DNA of 31,303 nucleotides from Vicinamibacteria bacterium (GTDB lineage: Bacteria; Acidobacteriota; Vicinamibacteria; Vicinamibacterales; UBA2999), in the NCBI GenBank assembly GCA_025938035.1, contig JAICQE010000025.1, forward strand, positions 1 to 31,303, written 5' to 3'. Numbering within the stretch: the first letter of the stretch is position 1; each line of letters begins with the position of its first letter. Below the pieces are notes generated by a model. That model saw only the letters and a list, made by a program, of their open reading frames with translations, ran no database searches and was not told where the DNA came from. Made by a program: the position numbers and the translations under genes. Shown piece after piece: positions 7,129 through 13,457 of the stretch.

Positions 7129-9060
7129 CTACATCTCCACCTGTACGCCAAGTTCGACGACACGTTCGGGCGGCAGTCGGAAGAAGGCCGTCGCGCGAAC
7201 GGCGTTGCGAGCCATCAGGACGAACAGCTTCTCCCGCCAGATCGCCATTCCCCTCCGTCGCGCGACGATGATCGTCTCCCGTCCCAGGAAGTACGTCACG
7301 TCGTCGAGGTCGATGTCCAACCCTTCCTCTCGCGCCTGCGCCAACGCCTCCGGTACATCGGGATCTTCCATGAACCCGTATTGCACGCGCACGTTGAACA
7401 TGTGGTGCCCCAGCGGCTCGGTCGCGACTCGCTCCTCGTCGGGTACATGCGGACGCTGCGCTGTGGATACGGTGAGGATGACCACACGCTCATGAAGCAC
7501 CCTGTTGTATTGCATGTTGTGGACAAGTGCCGGGGGTGTTCCAGTCGGCTGTGCGGTCATGAACACGGCGGTACCTTGCACACGGACCGGATGTGTCGCC
7601 TCGACCGTCGCAACGAATTCGCTCAGCGGCAGCGCGCGGGCGGCCAAACGCTCGGCAACCAGCCGGCGACCGGTCCTCCACGTCGTCATGAACGTAAAGA
7701 GAATCGTCGCGACTGCGAGCGTGACCCATCCGCCTTGCAGCAGCTTCAAGGCGTTCGCGCCGAAGAATGCCAGGTCGATTGTCAGGAAGAGAAGCATGAC
7801 CGCGAGCGCTGCCGGTTTGGGCCAGCGCCAGCGCTCGGTCAGCACGATGTACAGCAGCAACACGGTGATGACCATCGTCAGGGTGACGGCGATACCGTAC
7901 GCCGACGCCACGGCGCCCGACGATCCGAAGCCGATCACAATGAGCACCGTCGCAACCATGAGCGCCCAGTTCACCTGCGGCACGTAGATCTGCCCCATTT
8001 CGCGGGCCGACGTGTGCTCCACGTCCAGGCGTGGCGCCAACCCCAGTTGGATCGCCTGGCGGGTGATGGAGAACGAGCCAGAAATCAGCGCCTGCGACGC
8101 AATGATGGCAGCCGCCGTCGAAATGCCGACGAGTGGCAGCAACGCCCACGAGGGAGCCAGCCGGAAGAACGGGTGCTCGGTCTGGGGATCGAGCAGCACC
8201 AGAGCACCTTGCCCCAGGTAATTGATGACCAGCGCGGGGAGAACCAGCGAGAACCACGCCAGACGAATCGGCCTCCTGCCAAAGTGGCCCATGTCGGCAT
8301 AGAGCGCCTCGCCGCCGGTGACGACCAGAAACACCGCCCCAAGCACGGCAAAACCCGCAAATCCGTTGGCCTCGAAAAACGTCAACGCGTGACGCGGATC
8401 GAACGCGCCCAGAACCGCCGGGGCGCGGACGATCCAGATGATCCCGAGCGCGGCAATGGTGAGGAACCACATGATCACGATGGGTCCGAAAAGGCCGCCG
8501 ACCCGGTGCGTCCCGAATCTCTGGATCGCAAAGAGGCCAACAAGAATTGCCACGGTGACTGGCACCACGTACGGTTCGAACAACGGGGTCACAACCTCGA
8601 GACCTTCGATCGCACCGAGCACCGAAATGGCAGGCGTGATCATGCCGTCGCCGTAGAGCAACGCGGTCCCGAAAATGCCCAGCGCAATCAGGATCGGCCG
8701 CCCGACGGCCAGGCGCGAGGCGCCAATGCGCTCACGCCCTTTGCCGGGCACGAGCGCGGTCAACGCAAGAATGCCCCCCTCGCCTTGATTGTCTGCACGC
8801 ATCACGATCAGCACGTACTTGATCGAGATGACGAGCACCAGTGCGTAGATGATCAGAGACAGCACACCGAGCACGTTTTCGACGGTTGGCGCTACCGCGT
8901 GCGAACCAAAGAAGCACTCGCGAATGGCATACAGCGGACTCGTTCCGATGTCCCCGTACACGACGCCAAGGGCCGTGAGGGTGAGCGGCAGGAGCCGGGT
9001 CGGCCCGGGGGTTATGTGCGCAGAGGTCTTCGGTTCGGAAGGCGCGGAATCAGCTGGCAC
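7129..9060 (-). CDS. kup: Kup-family low-affinity potassium uptake transporter
   Basis: A protein of 643 residues with the family's N-terminal signature LGVVYGDIGTSPLYAIRE at about 32-50. Twelve or so hydrophobic helices run through to about residue 460, followed by the C-terminal cytoplasmic domain (MTAQPTGTPPALVHNMQYN, GFMEDPDVPEAL, TYFLGRETIIV). Kup imports K+ with protons across the inner membrane. The start is GTG 9058-9060, four bases after GGAGG. The same GGAGG is the 3' strand of the closing stem of the c-di-AMP riboswitch directly upstream, so translation should be repressed when c-di-AMP is high. A 70-aa membrane protein follows on the same mRNA. KdpD/KdpE homologues are encoded next door, but no kdpFABC is present in the window. 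Confidence 0.97.
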   Translation of the reverse strand: MPADSAPSEPKTSAHITPGPTRLLPLTLTALGVVYGDIGTSPLYAIRECFFGSHAVAPTVENVLGVLSLIIYALVLVISIKYVLIVMRADNQGEGGILALTALVPGKGRERIGASRLAVGRPILIALGIFGTALLYGDGMITPAISVLGAIEGLEVVTPLFEPYVVPVTVAILVGLFAIQRFGTHRVGGLFGPIVIMWFLTIAALGIIWIVRAPAVLGAFDPRHALTFFEANGFAGFAVLGAVFLVVTGGEALYADMGHFGRRPIRLAWFSLVLPALVINYLGQGALVLLDPQTEHPFFRLAPSWALLPLVGISTAAAIIASQALISGSFSITRQAIQLGLAPRLDVEHTSAREMGQIYVPQVNWALMVATVLIVIGFGSSGAVASAYGIAVTLTMVITVLLLYIVLTERWRWPKPAALAVMLLFLTIDLAFFGANALKLLQGGWVTLAVATILFTFMTTWRTGRRLVAERLAARALPLSEFVATVEATHPVRVQGTAVFMTAQPTGTPPALVHNMQYNRVLHERVVILTVSTAQRPHVPDEERVATEPLGHHMFNVRVQYGFMEDPDVPEALAQAREEGLDIDLDDVTYFLGRETIIVARRRGMAIWREKLFVLMARNAVRATAFFRLPPERVVELGVQVEM

Positions 9061-9064
9061 TCGA

Positions 9065-9235
9065 CCTCCAATCGCCGACGGGGTTAGCTGACGGGCTCGA
9101 GGTTGGAGTCCTCTACCGTCCGCCTCCGCCTTGTGGGCTTCGGCGTGACGGATACGCCCCAGGAGGTCGAAAGCACTCCGGTGGTTCCCCCGCTTCGCGA
9201 ACGCGCGAATTTGGCAACTTCTCGATTATGGGAGG
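9065..9235 (-). promoter_or_regulatory. c-di-AMP riboswitch (ydaO/yuaA class) controlling kup
   Basis: Read on the minus strand, the leader shows the conserved cores of the ydaO/yuaA aptamer in order. These are GGGGGAACCAC (ends at 9181), TGGGGCGTATCC, CACGCCGAAGCCC, and CCCGTCAGCTAACCC (9081-9095). The closing stem pairs CCTCC (9231-9235) and AATCG (9223-9227) with CGATT (9070-9074) and GGAGG (9065-9069), with a three-base bulge. That GGAGG is the kup ribosome binding site, four bases from the GTG. Ligand-stabilised closure of the stem would hide it, giving a direct translational OFF switch. c-di-AMP riboswitches commonly repress K+ importers, which fits kup. No terminator hairpin is needed or seen. 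Confidence 0.93.
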
Positions 9236-9269
9236 ACGTCGTGAGACAAACGGGACGCGGGCGCTCGTA

Positions 9270-9308
9270 CTTATGAACTTTTTATGACTTTCTTACGCCC
9301 GCGGCGCG
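9270..9308 (+). promoter_or_regulatory. KdpE-like direct-repeat operator, copy A
   Basis: TTATG, TTATG and TTACG occur three times at exactly 11-bp spacing (T of each TTA at 9271, 9282 and 9293), the layout expected for an OmpR/PhoB-type regulator. The following GCGGCGCG tail is shared with copy B, and the two 39-bp sites match at 31 positions in inverted orientation. Copy A overlaps the 3' end of the 113-aa membrane protein gene. It lies about 35 bp upstream of the c-di-AMP leader of kup, where a kup promoter would be. Its repeats read away from kup, so the direction of action is uncertain. Confidence 0.6.
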
Positions 9309-9612
9309 ACGACACTCCGGGCCCCGCGGTGAGCTCGAGGGATCGCGCGAGTCGGCGGTCGTGCCTTAATTCGGCCACCCACGCCCATGCCGGAGCGACA
9401 CTGCACAACCCGACCGCGGCCCACGCCCCTGCCGTCGGCAGCCAGTGAAGGCCGAATCCGACGATGGCAAGAGTGAACGCGAGCAGACCGAATCGAATCA
9501 CAAACAGCCGCCGATAGGTTCGCATTTGCTCGAGTGCGAGATACTCCGCGGCGATGGCGTTGATTAGCTCGGGCTCGACGGCGGAGGCGCGGAACGACGT
9601 GACAGTTTGCAT
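9271..9612 (-). CDS. 113-residue membrane protein between kup and the Kdp-type sensor
   Basis: The start is the ATG at 9610-9612 (MQTVTSFRASAVEPELINAI); the longer upstream frame has no protein character. An N-terminal helical stretch (EYLALEQMRTYRRL) precedes two membrane segments at about 36-58 and 63-85. The cytoplasmic tail is strongly basic (RRGRKKVIKSS). I recognise no named family. It lies between kup, transcribed in the same direction, and the divergent kinase gene. KdpE-like repeat sites occur at both of its ends: copy B in its promoter region and copy A over its last codons. A role in potassium or turgor response is likely from context but not shown by the sequence. Confidence 0.72.
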   Translation of the reverse strand: MQTVTSFRASAVEPELINAIAAEYLALEQMRTYRRLFVIRFGLLAFTLAIVGFGLHWLPTAGAWAAVGLCSVAPAWAWVAELRHDRRLARSLELTAGPGVSSRRGRKKVIKSS

Positions 9613-9631
9613 GTCCGTTTCCGCCACCGTA

Positions 9632-9670
9632 CGCGCCGCCCGCGTAAAAAAAGCATAAAGAGTCCGTAAG
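9632..9670 (-). promoter_or_regulatory. KdpE-like direct-repeat operator, copy B
   Basis: The minus strand reads TTACG, TTATG and TTACG at 11-bp spacing. Its core TTTATGCTTTTTTTAC is almost the E. coli KdpE operator core TTTATACTTTTTTTAC as I remember it, followed in both species by a G/C-rich tract. It lies 20-58 bp upstream of the 113-aa gene start, reading toward that gene, and 58-96 bp upstream of the divergent kinase start. It could therefore serve both genes. Confidence 0.65.
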
Positions 9671-9728
9671 AAGTTGACGAGCGCGGCGCGGTTGCTGTCG
9701 TGCAAGTGGCAGAATCTGGTGTGAGTTG

Positions 9729-11240
9729 ATGTTTCGCCAAAACCGGGCACACGAGATCGTCGTTTTCGGTAGCAGCGTCGGCGCGATTGGGGCGGTGACC
9801 GTTGCGTTGAAGGCGCTGCCGAACGTCAGCCCGACGACGGCGGCACTGGCGCTGCTTCTCGCGGTCCTTGCCGCTGCCACACTCGCCAGGCTGAGGACCG
9901 CTATCGCTGTTTCGCTTCTGGCGATGCTGGCGCTCAACTTCTTCTTCCTCCCTCCCTTGGGCACGTTGACGATCGCCGACCCGCAGAACTGGATTGCCCT
10001 ATTCGCATTCCTCGTGGTGGCGGTCATCGCCAGCAATTTGTCGGCGGCCGCACAAGATCGGACGCGCGAGGCGATTGCCCGGCGGAACGAAGTCACACAG
10101 CTCTTCGACTTGACGCGCGACGTGCTGCTCACCACGGAGACCGCCGGCGCGATCGAGATACTCGCCCGGCAGGTGGCTCGTCGTTTCGAGCTCGCACGAG
10201 TCGCCGTCTGCCTCCCTGGCGATCACGGCTGGCAGATCTCCCAGGGTGGAGCCGAGGAGCTCGTTCTCGACGTCAACACGCTCAACACAGCTCTCGCCAG
10301 GGCGCGCGGGACGCGCGAGTTCGATGCCCGGCAACGCGCCCACGGCGGGCATTTCCGTGTCGGAGAACGGCACGACGACGTCGTCGTCCCGCTCCGACAT
10401 GGGACGAAGGCCGTCGGTCTGCTCGCCGTGGCCTCGTCGACGCTCGATATCGGCACGCTCGACGCTGTGGCTGGCGTCGTCGCCATTGCGGTCGAACGAG
10501 CCCAGTTCCTGGTCGAGCGCGACGCCGCCTCGCTGGTGCGGCAGAAGGCCGACCTCGCCGCCACGCTGCTCGCGTCCCTCAGCCATGATTTGCGTACCCC
10601 GTTGACCGCCATCACCGTTGCGGTGGAGAACCTGCGCAGCGAGCTTCCCGCGGAAGAGCGTCGGGCACAGGCCGGTGCGGCCATGACGGAACTGGAGCGG
10701 CTGACGCGCCTGTTCCAGGACATCCTCGACATGGCGCGCATCGACGCCGAGGCGATCCGCATCGAAAAGCAGTGGGTCACCCCGGCAGACGTCGTCGACG
10801 CCGCCCTCGCACACGTGAGGCTCGCGGTGGAGGGGCACGCGCTGAGCGTCGAGGCCGATGCCGAGATGGAAGTCGAGATCGACCCGCGCCTCACATCGGT
10901 TGCTCTGGCGCACGTGATCGAGAATGCTGCCCATTACTCCCCGGTCGACCGCCCGATTCTGGTGCGCGCTCAGATCATGGGGGATGGTCTGCATCTTTCG
11001 GTGACCGACCAGGGACCCGGTCTCGATCAGGGTGAGCTGGCGCATCTGTTCGAGCGCTTCTACCGGGGCCGCAGCGCCAGGCAGGCGACGACCATTGGCA
11101 CCGGCATGGGCCTCTCAATCACGCGAGGATTGTTGTCTGCCGCCGGCGGCCGAATCTGGGCGGAGAATGCGCCAGGAGCCGGCGCGATGTTCTCGATGGC
11201 GGTGCCCGGATCGATACGTGCCGCCACGGTCGCCTCGTAA
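9729..11240 (+). CDS. Short KdpD-type sensor histidine kinase
   Basis: A protein of 503 residues (ATG 9729; a TTG lies immediately before it). It begins with the four-helix DUF4118 membrane block of KdpD (about 10-105, with LALNFFFLPPLGTLTIADPQ). A GAF-like domain follows (about 120-265), then HisKA with the phosphoacceptor in SLSHDLRTPLTAI (His 286), then the ATPase with the N box (VIENAAHYSP), G1 (DQGPGLD) and G2 (GTGMGLSI). The N-terminal KdpD and universal-stress domains of canonical about 900-residue KdpD are absent, and the gene begins cleanly at the membrane block. It phosphorylates the KdpE-like regulator encoded three bases downstream. There is no kdpFABC nearby, so the likely local target is kup and the 113-aa gene. 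Confidence 0.9.
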   Translation: MFRQNRAHEIVVFGSSVGAIGAVTVALKALPNVSPTTAALALLLAVLAAATLARLRTAIAVSLLAMLALNFFFLPPLGTLTIADPQNWIALFAFLVVAVIASNLSAAAQDRTREAIARRNEVTQLFDLTRDVLLTTETAGAIEILARQVARRFELARVAVCLPGDHGWQISQGGAEELVLDVNTLNTALARARGTREFDARQRAHGGHFRVGERHDDVVVPLRHGTKAVGLLAVASSTLDIGTLDAVAGVVAIAVERAQFLVERDAASLVRQKADLAATLLASLSHDLRTPLTAITVAVENLRSELPAEERRAQAGAAMTELERLTRLFQDILDMARIDAEAIRIEKQWVTPADVVDAALAHVRLAVEGHALSVEADAEMEVEIDPRLTSVALAHVIENAAHYSPVDRPILVRAQIMGDGLHLSVTDQGPGLDQGELAHLFERFYRGRSARQATTIGTGMGLSITRGLLSAAGGRIWAENAPGAGAMFSMAVPGSIRAATVAS

Positions 11241-11243
11241 GTC

Positions 11244-11927
11244 ATGGCCGCACGCGTCCTAATCGTTGACGACGAACCAAACATCATTGGCACGGTCGCC
11301 CCGCTGCTGCGCGCGAAAGGATACGACGTGTTCTCTGCCATGACTGGGCGTGCCGCGCTCGAGACTGTGGGCCGCGACAAGCCAGACGTGATCGTCCTGG
11401 ATCTCGGCCTCCCGGACATCGACGGCGTCGACGTCTGCGTGGCCGTGCGGCAGTCGTCGAGCGTCCCGATTCTGGTGCTCTCAGCGCGAGGCGCGGAGGG
11501 AGACAAAGTACGCGCTCTGGATGCTGGAGCTGACGACTACGTCACGAAACCGTTTGGGGCCGAAGAGCTGCTCGCGCGCATACGCGCCTCATTGCGGCGC
11601 GTGGAGAGTCCGTCGCCGGCGGGCGAACCGATCGTCCGCGGAGAGCTGGTGATTGATCGCGAGCGCTTCCGAGTCCTGCGTAATGGCGACGAGGTCCGCC
11701 TGACCCCGAAGGAATTCGAGCTGCTCACGTATCTGGCGCAGTCTCCGGGCCGGGTCCTGACCCACCGCACAATTCTGAAAGCGATCTGGGGACCGCACGC
11801 CGGCGATCAACCCGAACACCTGCGAGTCTTGATTGGCTCCCTGCGCAAGAAAATCGAGCCCAACCCGGCATCGCCGAAATACATCCTGACCGAACCCTGG
11901 GTCGGCTATCGGTTCGCTGATTTGTAG
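11244..11927 (+). CDS. kdpE: KdpE-type response regulator (OmpR family)
   Basis: A protein of 227 residues. The receiver domain has acidic pocket residues in LIVDDEPN, phosphoacceptor Asp 53 in VIVLDLGLPDIDG, and Lys in DYVTKPFG. A winged-helix domain follows (about 130-227), with RLTPKEFELLTYLAQSPG and ending LRVLIGSLRKKIE plus TEPWVGYRFADL. The ILKAIWGPHAGDQPEHLRV block is characteristic of KdpE. It starts three bases after the kinase stop, so the two are co-translated. It should bind 11-bp-phased direct repeats. Two strong candidates sit at 9270-9308 and 9632-9670. Confidence 0.93.
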   Translation: MAARVLIVDDEPNIIGTVAPLLRAKGYDVFSAMTGRAALETVGRDKPDVIVLDLGLPDIDGVDVCVAVRQSSSVPILVLSARGAEGDKVRALDAGADDYVTKPFGAEELLARIRASLRRVESPSPAGEPIVRGELVIDRERFRVLRNGDEVRLTPKEFELLTYLAQSPGRVLTHRTILKAIWGPHAGDQPEHLRVLIGSLRKKIEPNPASPKYILTEPWVGYRFADL

Positions 11928-11933
11928 GGACGA

Positions 11934-12056
11934 CGCCCCAGGTGAAACGGCACACTCGTCACGACGACGTTCGGTTTGAACAGCAGTGCGCCCCTGATCA
12001 GCAACGCGTGCGGGTTGTGGAGGAGATGATGCCAGATGTACAGGTAGGGCGTCTCC
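11934..12056 (-). pseudogene. Relic of an APC-family permease C-terminus
   Basis: The minus strand translates as ETPYLYIWHHLLHNPHALLI, then RGALLFKPNVVVTSVPFHL. This is the highly conserved tail of APC-superfamily permeases of the 'HHLLHNQxALxLKxALLFRPxxVVTxVPYHL' type. Upstream (towards 12093) the similarity stops, and the sequence becomes the promoter and leader RNA of nhaA. The membrane-spanning body, some 500 residues, is absent and the frame has no start. The frame's stop lies at 11906-11908 inside the kdpE 3' end. It is a deletion stump left between kdpE and the nhaA leader. Confidence 0.68.
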
Positions 12057-12093
12057 GAGCAGGTCGAGATACTTTGGACGCTCGGCAGCAGCG

Positions 12094-12099
12094 TATACT
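12094..12099 (+). promoter_or_regulatory. -10 box of the nhaA leader promoter
   Basis: TATACT lies 22 bases before the first hairpin of the leader RNA. The identical hexamer stands 23-24 bases before the other two copies of the motif, which supports a real promoter. No good TTGACA-like -35 box lies 16-18 bases upstream in any of the three copies. Confidence 0.65.
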
Positions 12100-12116
12100 T
12101 GTTCCGTCACGAACTT

Positions 12117-12192
12117 GAGGGTGCAGCGGAAACGTCCGCTGCAGGAATCGGGATGGTCGGGCCGCCATCCTCGTGGTCGCGAGACCAGGAGG
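12117..12192 (+). ncRNA. Leader RNA motif, copy 1 (nhaA-I / Li+-I riboswitch-like)
   Basis: Three consecutive hairpins are visible. The first has an 8-bp stem, TGCAGCGG 12122-12129 with CCGCTGCA 12136-12143. The second is GGATGGTCGGGCCGCCATCC at 12151-12170. The third is TGGTC/GACCA closed by a GCGA loop (12174-12187), extended by CCTC/GAGG. The middle hairpin is identical in the other two copies, while hairpins 1 and 3 vary with pairing kept. Location upstream of nhaA in a probable acidobacterium suggests the nhaA-I motif, shown experimentally to be a Li+-responsive ON switch. I cannot run a covariance model, so the class assignment is inference, while the repeated structured element is seen directly. 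Confidence 0.72.
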
Positions 12193-12281
12193 CTGCAGCT
12201 GGCGACCATTCTTTCTCGGCGCACGTCAGCGCCACATCCCCTAATCCCTGAGGCCGGCCAGTAGTGTGCGAGAGGAGGCAC

Positions 12282-12314
12282 GTGCTTCTAAAGGCTGGCC
12301 TCGAGACCCCGTAG
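12282..12314 (+). CDS. Ten-codon leader ORF directly before nhaA
   Basis: GTG 12282 follows AGGAGG (12273-12278) and encodes MLLKAGLETP, stopping at TAG 12312-12314, immediately before and in frame with the nhaA ATG. nhaA itself has no visible ribosome binding site, so its translation may depend on re-initiation from this ORF. The first codons (MLLK) and the preceding about 90 bases resemble the start and leader of the small membrane protein gene at 26076. The ORF is therefore probably the decayed start of a duplicated copy of that gene. It could be either a leader peptide or a chance remnant. Confidence 0.45.
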   Translation: MLLKAGLETP

Positions 12315-13457
12315 ATGACTCACGCTGCTTCGCGTCTCGCCAGACTCGTCCTTGACAACTCGCTTCTGCTCATAGCGGGTACCGCGCTGGCCGTGGCGTG
12401 GGCCAATCTGGACCTCGAGAGCTATGACGCCGTCGCCCATCCGCTGCATTTCTGGGTCAATGACGTCGGGATGGTGTTCTTCTTCGCGCTGGCCGCGAAG
12501 GAAGTGTTCGAGGCGACACTCCCCGGAGGCGCACTCGCGTCTCCGAGTCGCGCGGCGTCGCCGTTGGCGGCGGCGGTCGGCGGCATGGTAGCCCCTGCGC
12601 TCATCTATCTGAGCCTGGCTTCAGCTCTGGGACCGGCCGAGTTGATCCGGGGGTGGGCAATCCCGTGCGCAACCGACATCGCGTTCTCCGCAATGATTGC
12701 CCGCCTCATATTCCAAGCTGGCCATCCGGCGATCCCATTTCTCTTGCTGCTCGCGATTGCCGACGACGCGCTCGGGCTGATTATCCTGGCGGTCTTTTAC
12801 CCCTCAGGAACCCTGTCGCTTCCGTCACTAGTGATATTGATGTCTGCCGCGATCGTCCTGGCGCTGTGGCTGCGCCGCCGCGGAAGCCGTAGCTTCTGGC
12901 CGTACGTGATCGGCCCCGGGACCCTATCGTGGGCCGCGCTGTACTTTGGCGGCTTTCATCCGGCGCTGGCGCTGGTGCCGATCGTCCCGTTCATGCCGCA
13001 CAGTCCCCGCGACTTCGGGATCTTCGACCCGCGGGAGGGGCGACAACCCGACACGCTGAACCGCTTCGAGCATTGGTGGGCAACGCCTGTCCAACTCGTG
13101 CTCCTGCTGTTCGGATTCGCGAACGCCGGCGTGCCGTTCGCGCAGATTGGACCCGGGACCTACTACGTGCTCGCCGCGCTGCTGGTGGGTAAACCACTCG
13201 GCATCCTGTTCTTCGCAGGTGCCGCGCGCCTTGTGGGCGGACGCCTTCCGCCGGGACTTCATCTCGGCGATCTGCTGACACTCGGCATCGCCGCGTCGAT
13301 TGGGTTCACCGTGTCACTGTTTTTTGCCACCGCGGCGTTTCCGGAGGGTACGGCATTGGCGCAAACGAAGATGGGCGCTTTATTGAGCTTTGCCGCGGCG
13401 CCGCTAGCCGTGGTAGCTGGACGGATTCTGCGTCGACCAGTCTCCGTGGCCACATGA
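12315..13457 (+). CDS. nhaA: NhaA-family Na+(Li+)/H+ antiporter
   Basis: A protein of 380 residues, close to the usual length, with about twelve hydrophobic segments. Family marks are WVNDVGMVFFFALAAKEV (48-64), CATDIAFSAMIARLIF (118-133), the cation-binding aspartate pair in LAIADDALGLI (Asp 150 and 151), GKPLGILFF near residue 295, and IGFTVSLFFATAAF. NhaA expels Na+ or Li+ in exchange for protons at the inner membrane, mostly at alkaline pH. Expression should be governed by the leader RNA at 12117-12192 and perhaps by coupling to the ten-codon ORF that ends one base before its ATG. A membrane glycosyltransferase-like gene overlaps its stop (ATGA). Confidence 0.95.
   Translation: MTHAASRLARLVLDNSLLLIAGTALAVAWANLDLESYDAVAHPLHFWVNDVGMVFFFALAAKEVFEATLPGGALASPSRAASPLAAAVGGMVAPALIYLSLASALGPAELIRGWAIPCATDIAFSAMIARLIFQAGHPAIPFLLLLAIADDALGLIILAVFYPSGTLSLPSLVILMSAAIVLALWLRRRGSRSFWPYVIGPGTLSWAALYFGGFHPALALVPIVPFMPHSPRDFGIFDPREGRQPDTLNRFEHWWATPVQLVLLLFGFANAGVPFAQIGPGTYYVLAALLVGKPLGILFFAGAARLVGGRLPPGLHLGDLLTLGIAASIGFTVSLFFATAAFPEGTALAQTKMGALLSFAAAPLAVVAGRILRRPVSVAT

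Noticed and set aside
7381..9087. A 568-codon open frame antisense to kup
   Set aside because: It is rich in Arg, His, Gln and Asp with no hydrophobic pattern, as expected of a GC-rich shadow of a membrane protein gene; Kup on the other strand is unambiguous.
9270..9670. The 39-bp inverted pair as terminal repeats of a small mobile element
   Set aside because: There is no transposase and no flanking target duplication, and the internal 11-bp direct-repeat phasing plus similarity to the KdpE site fits regulator binding better.
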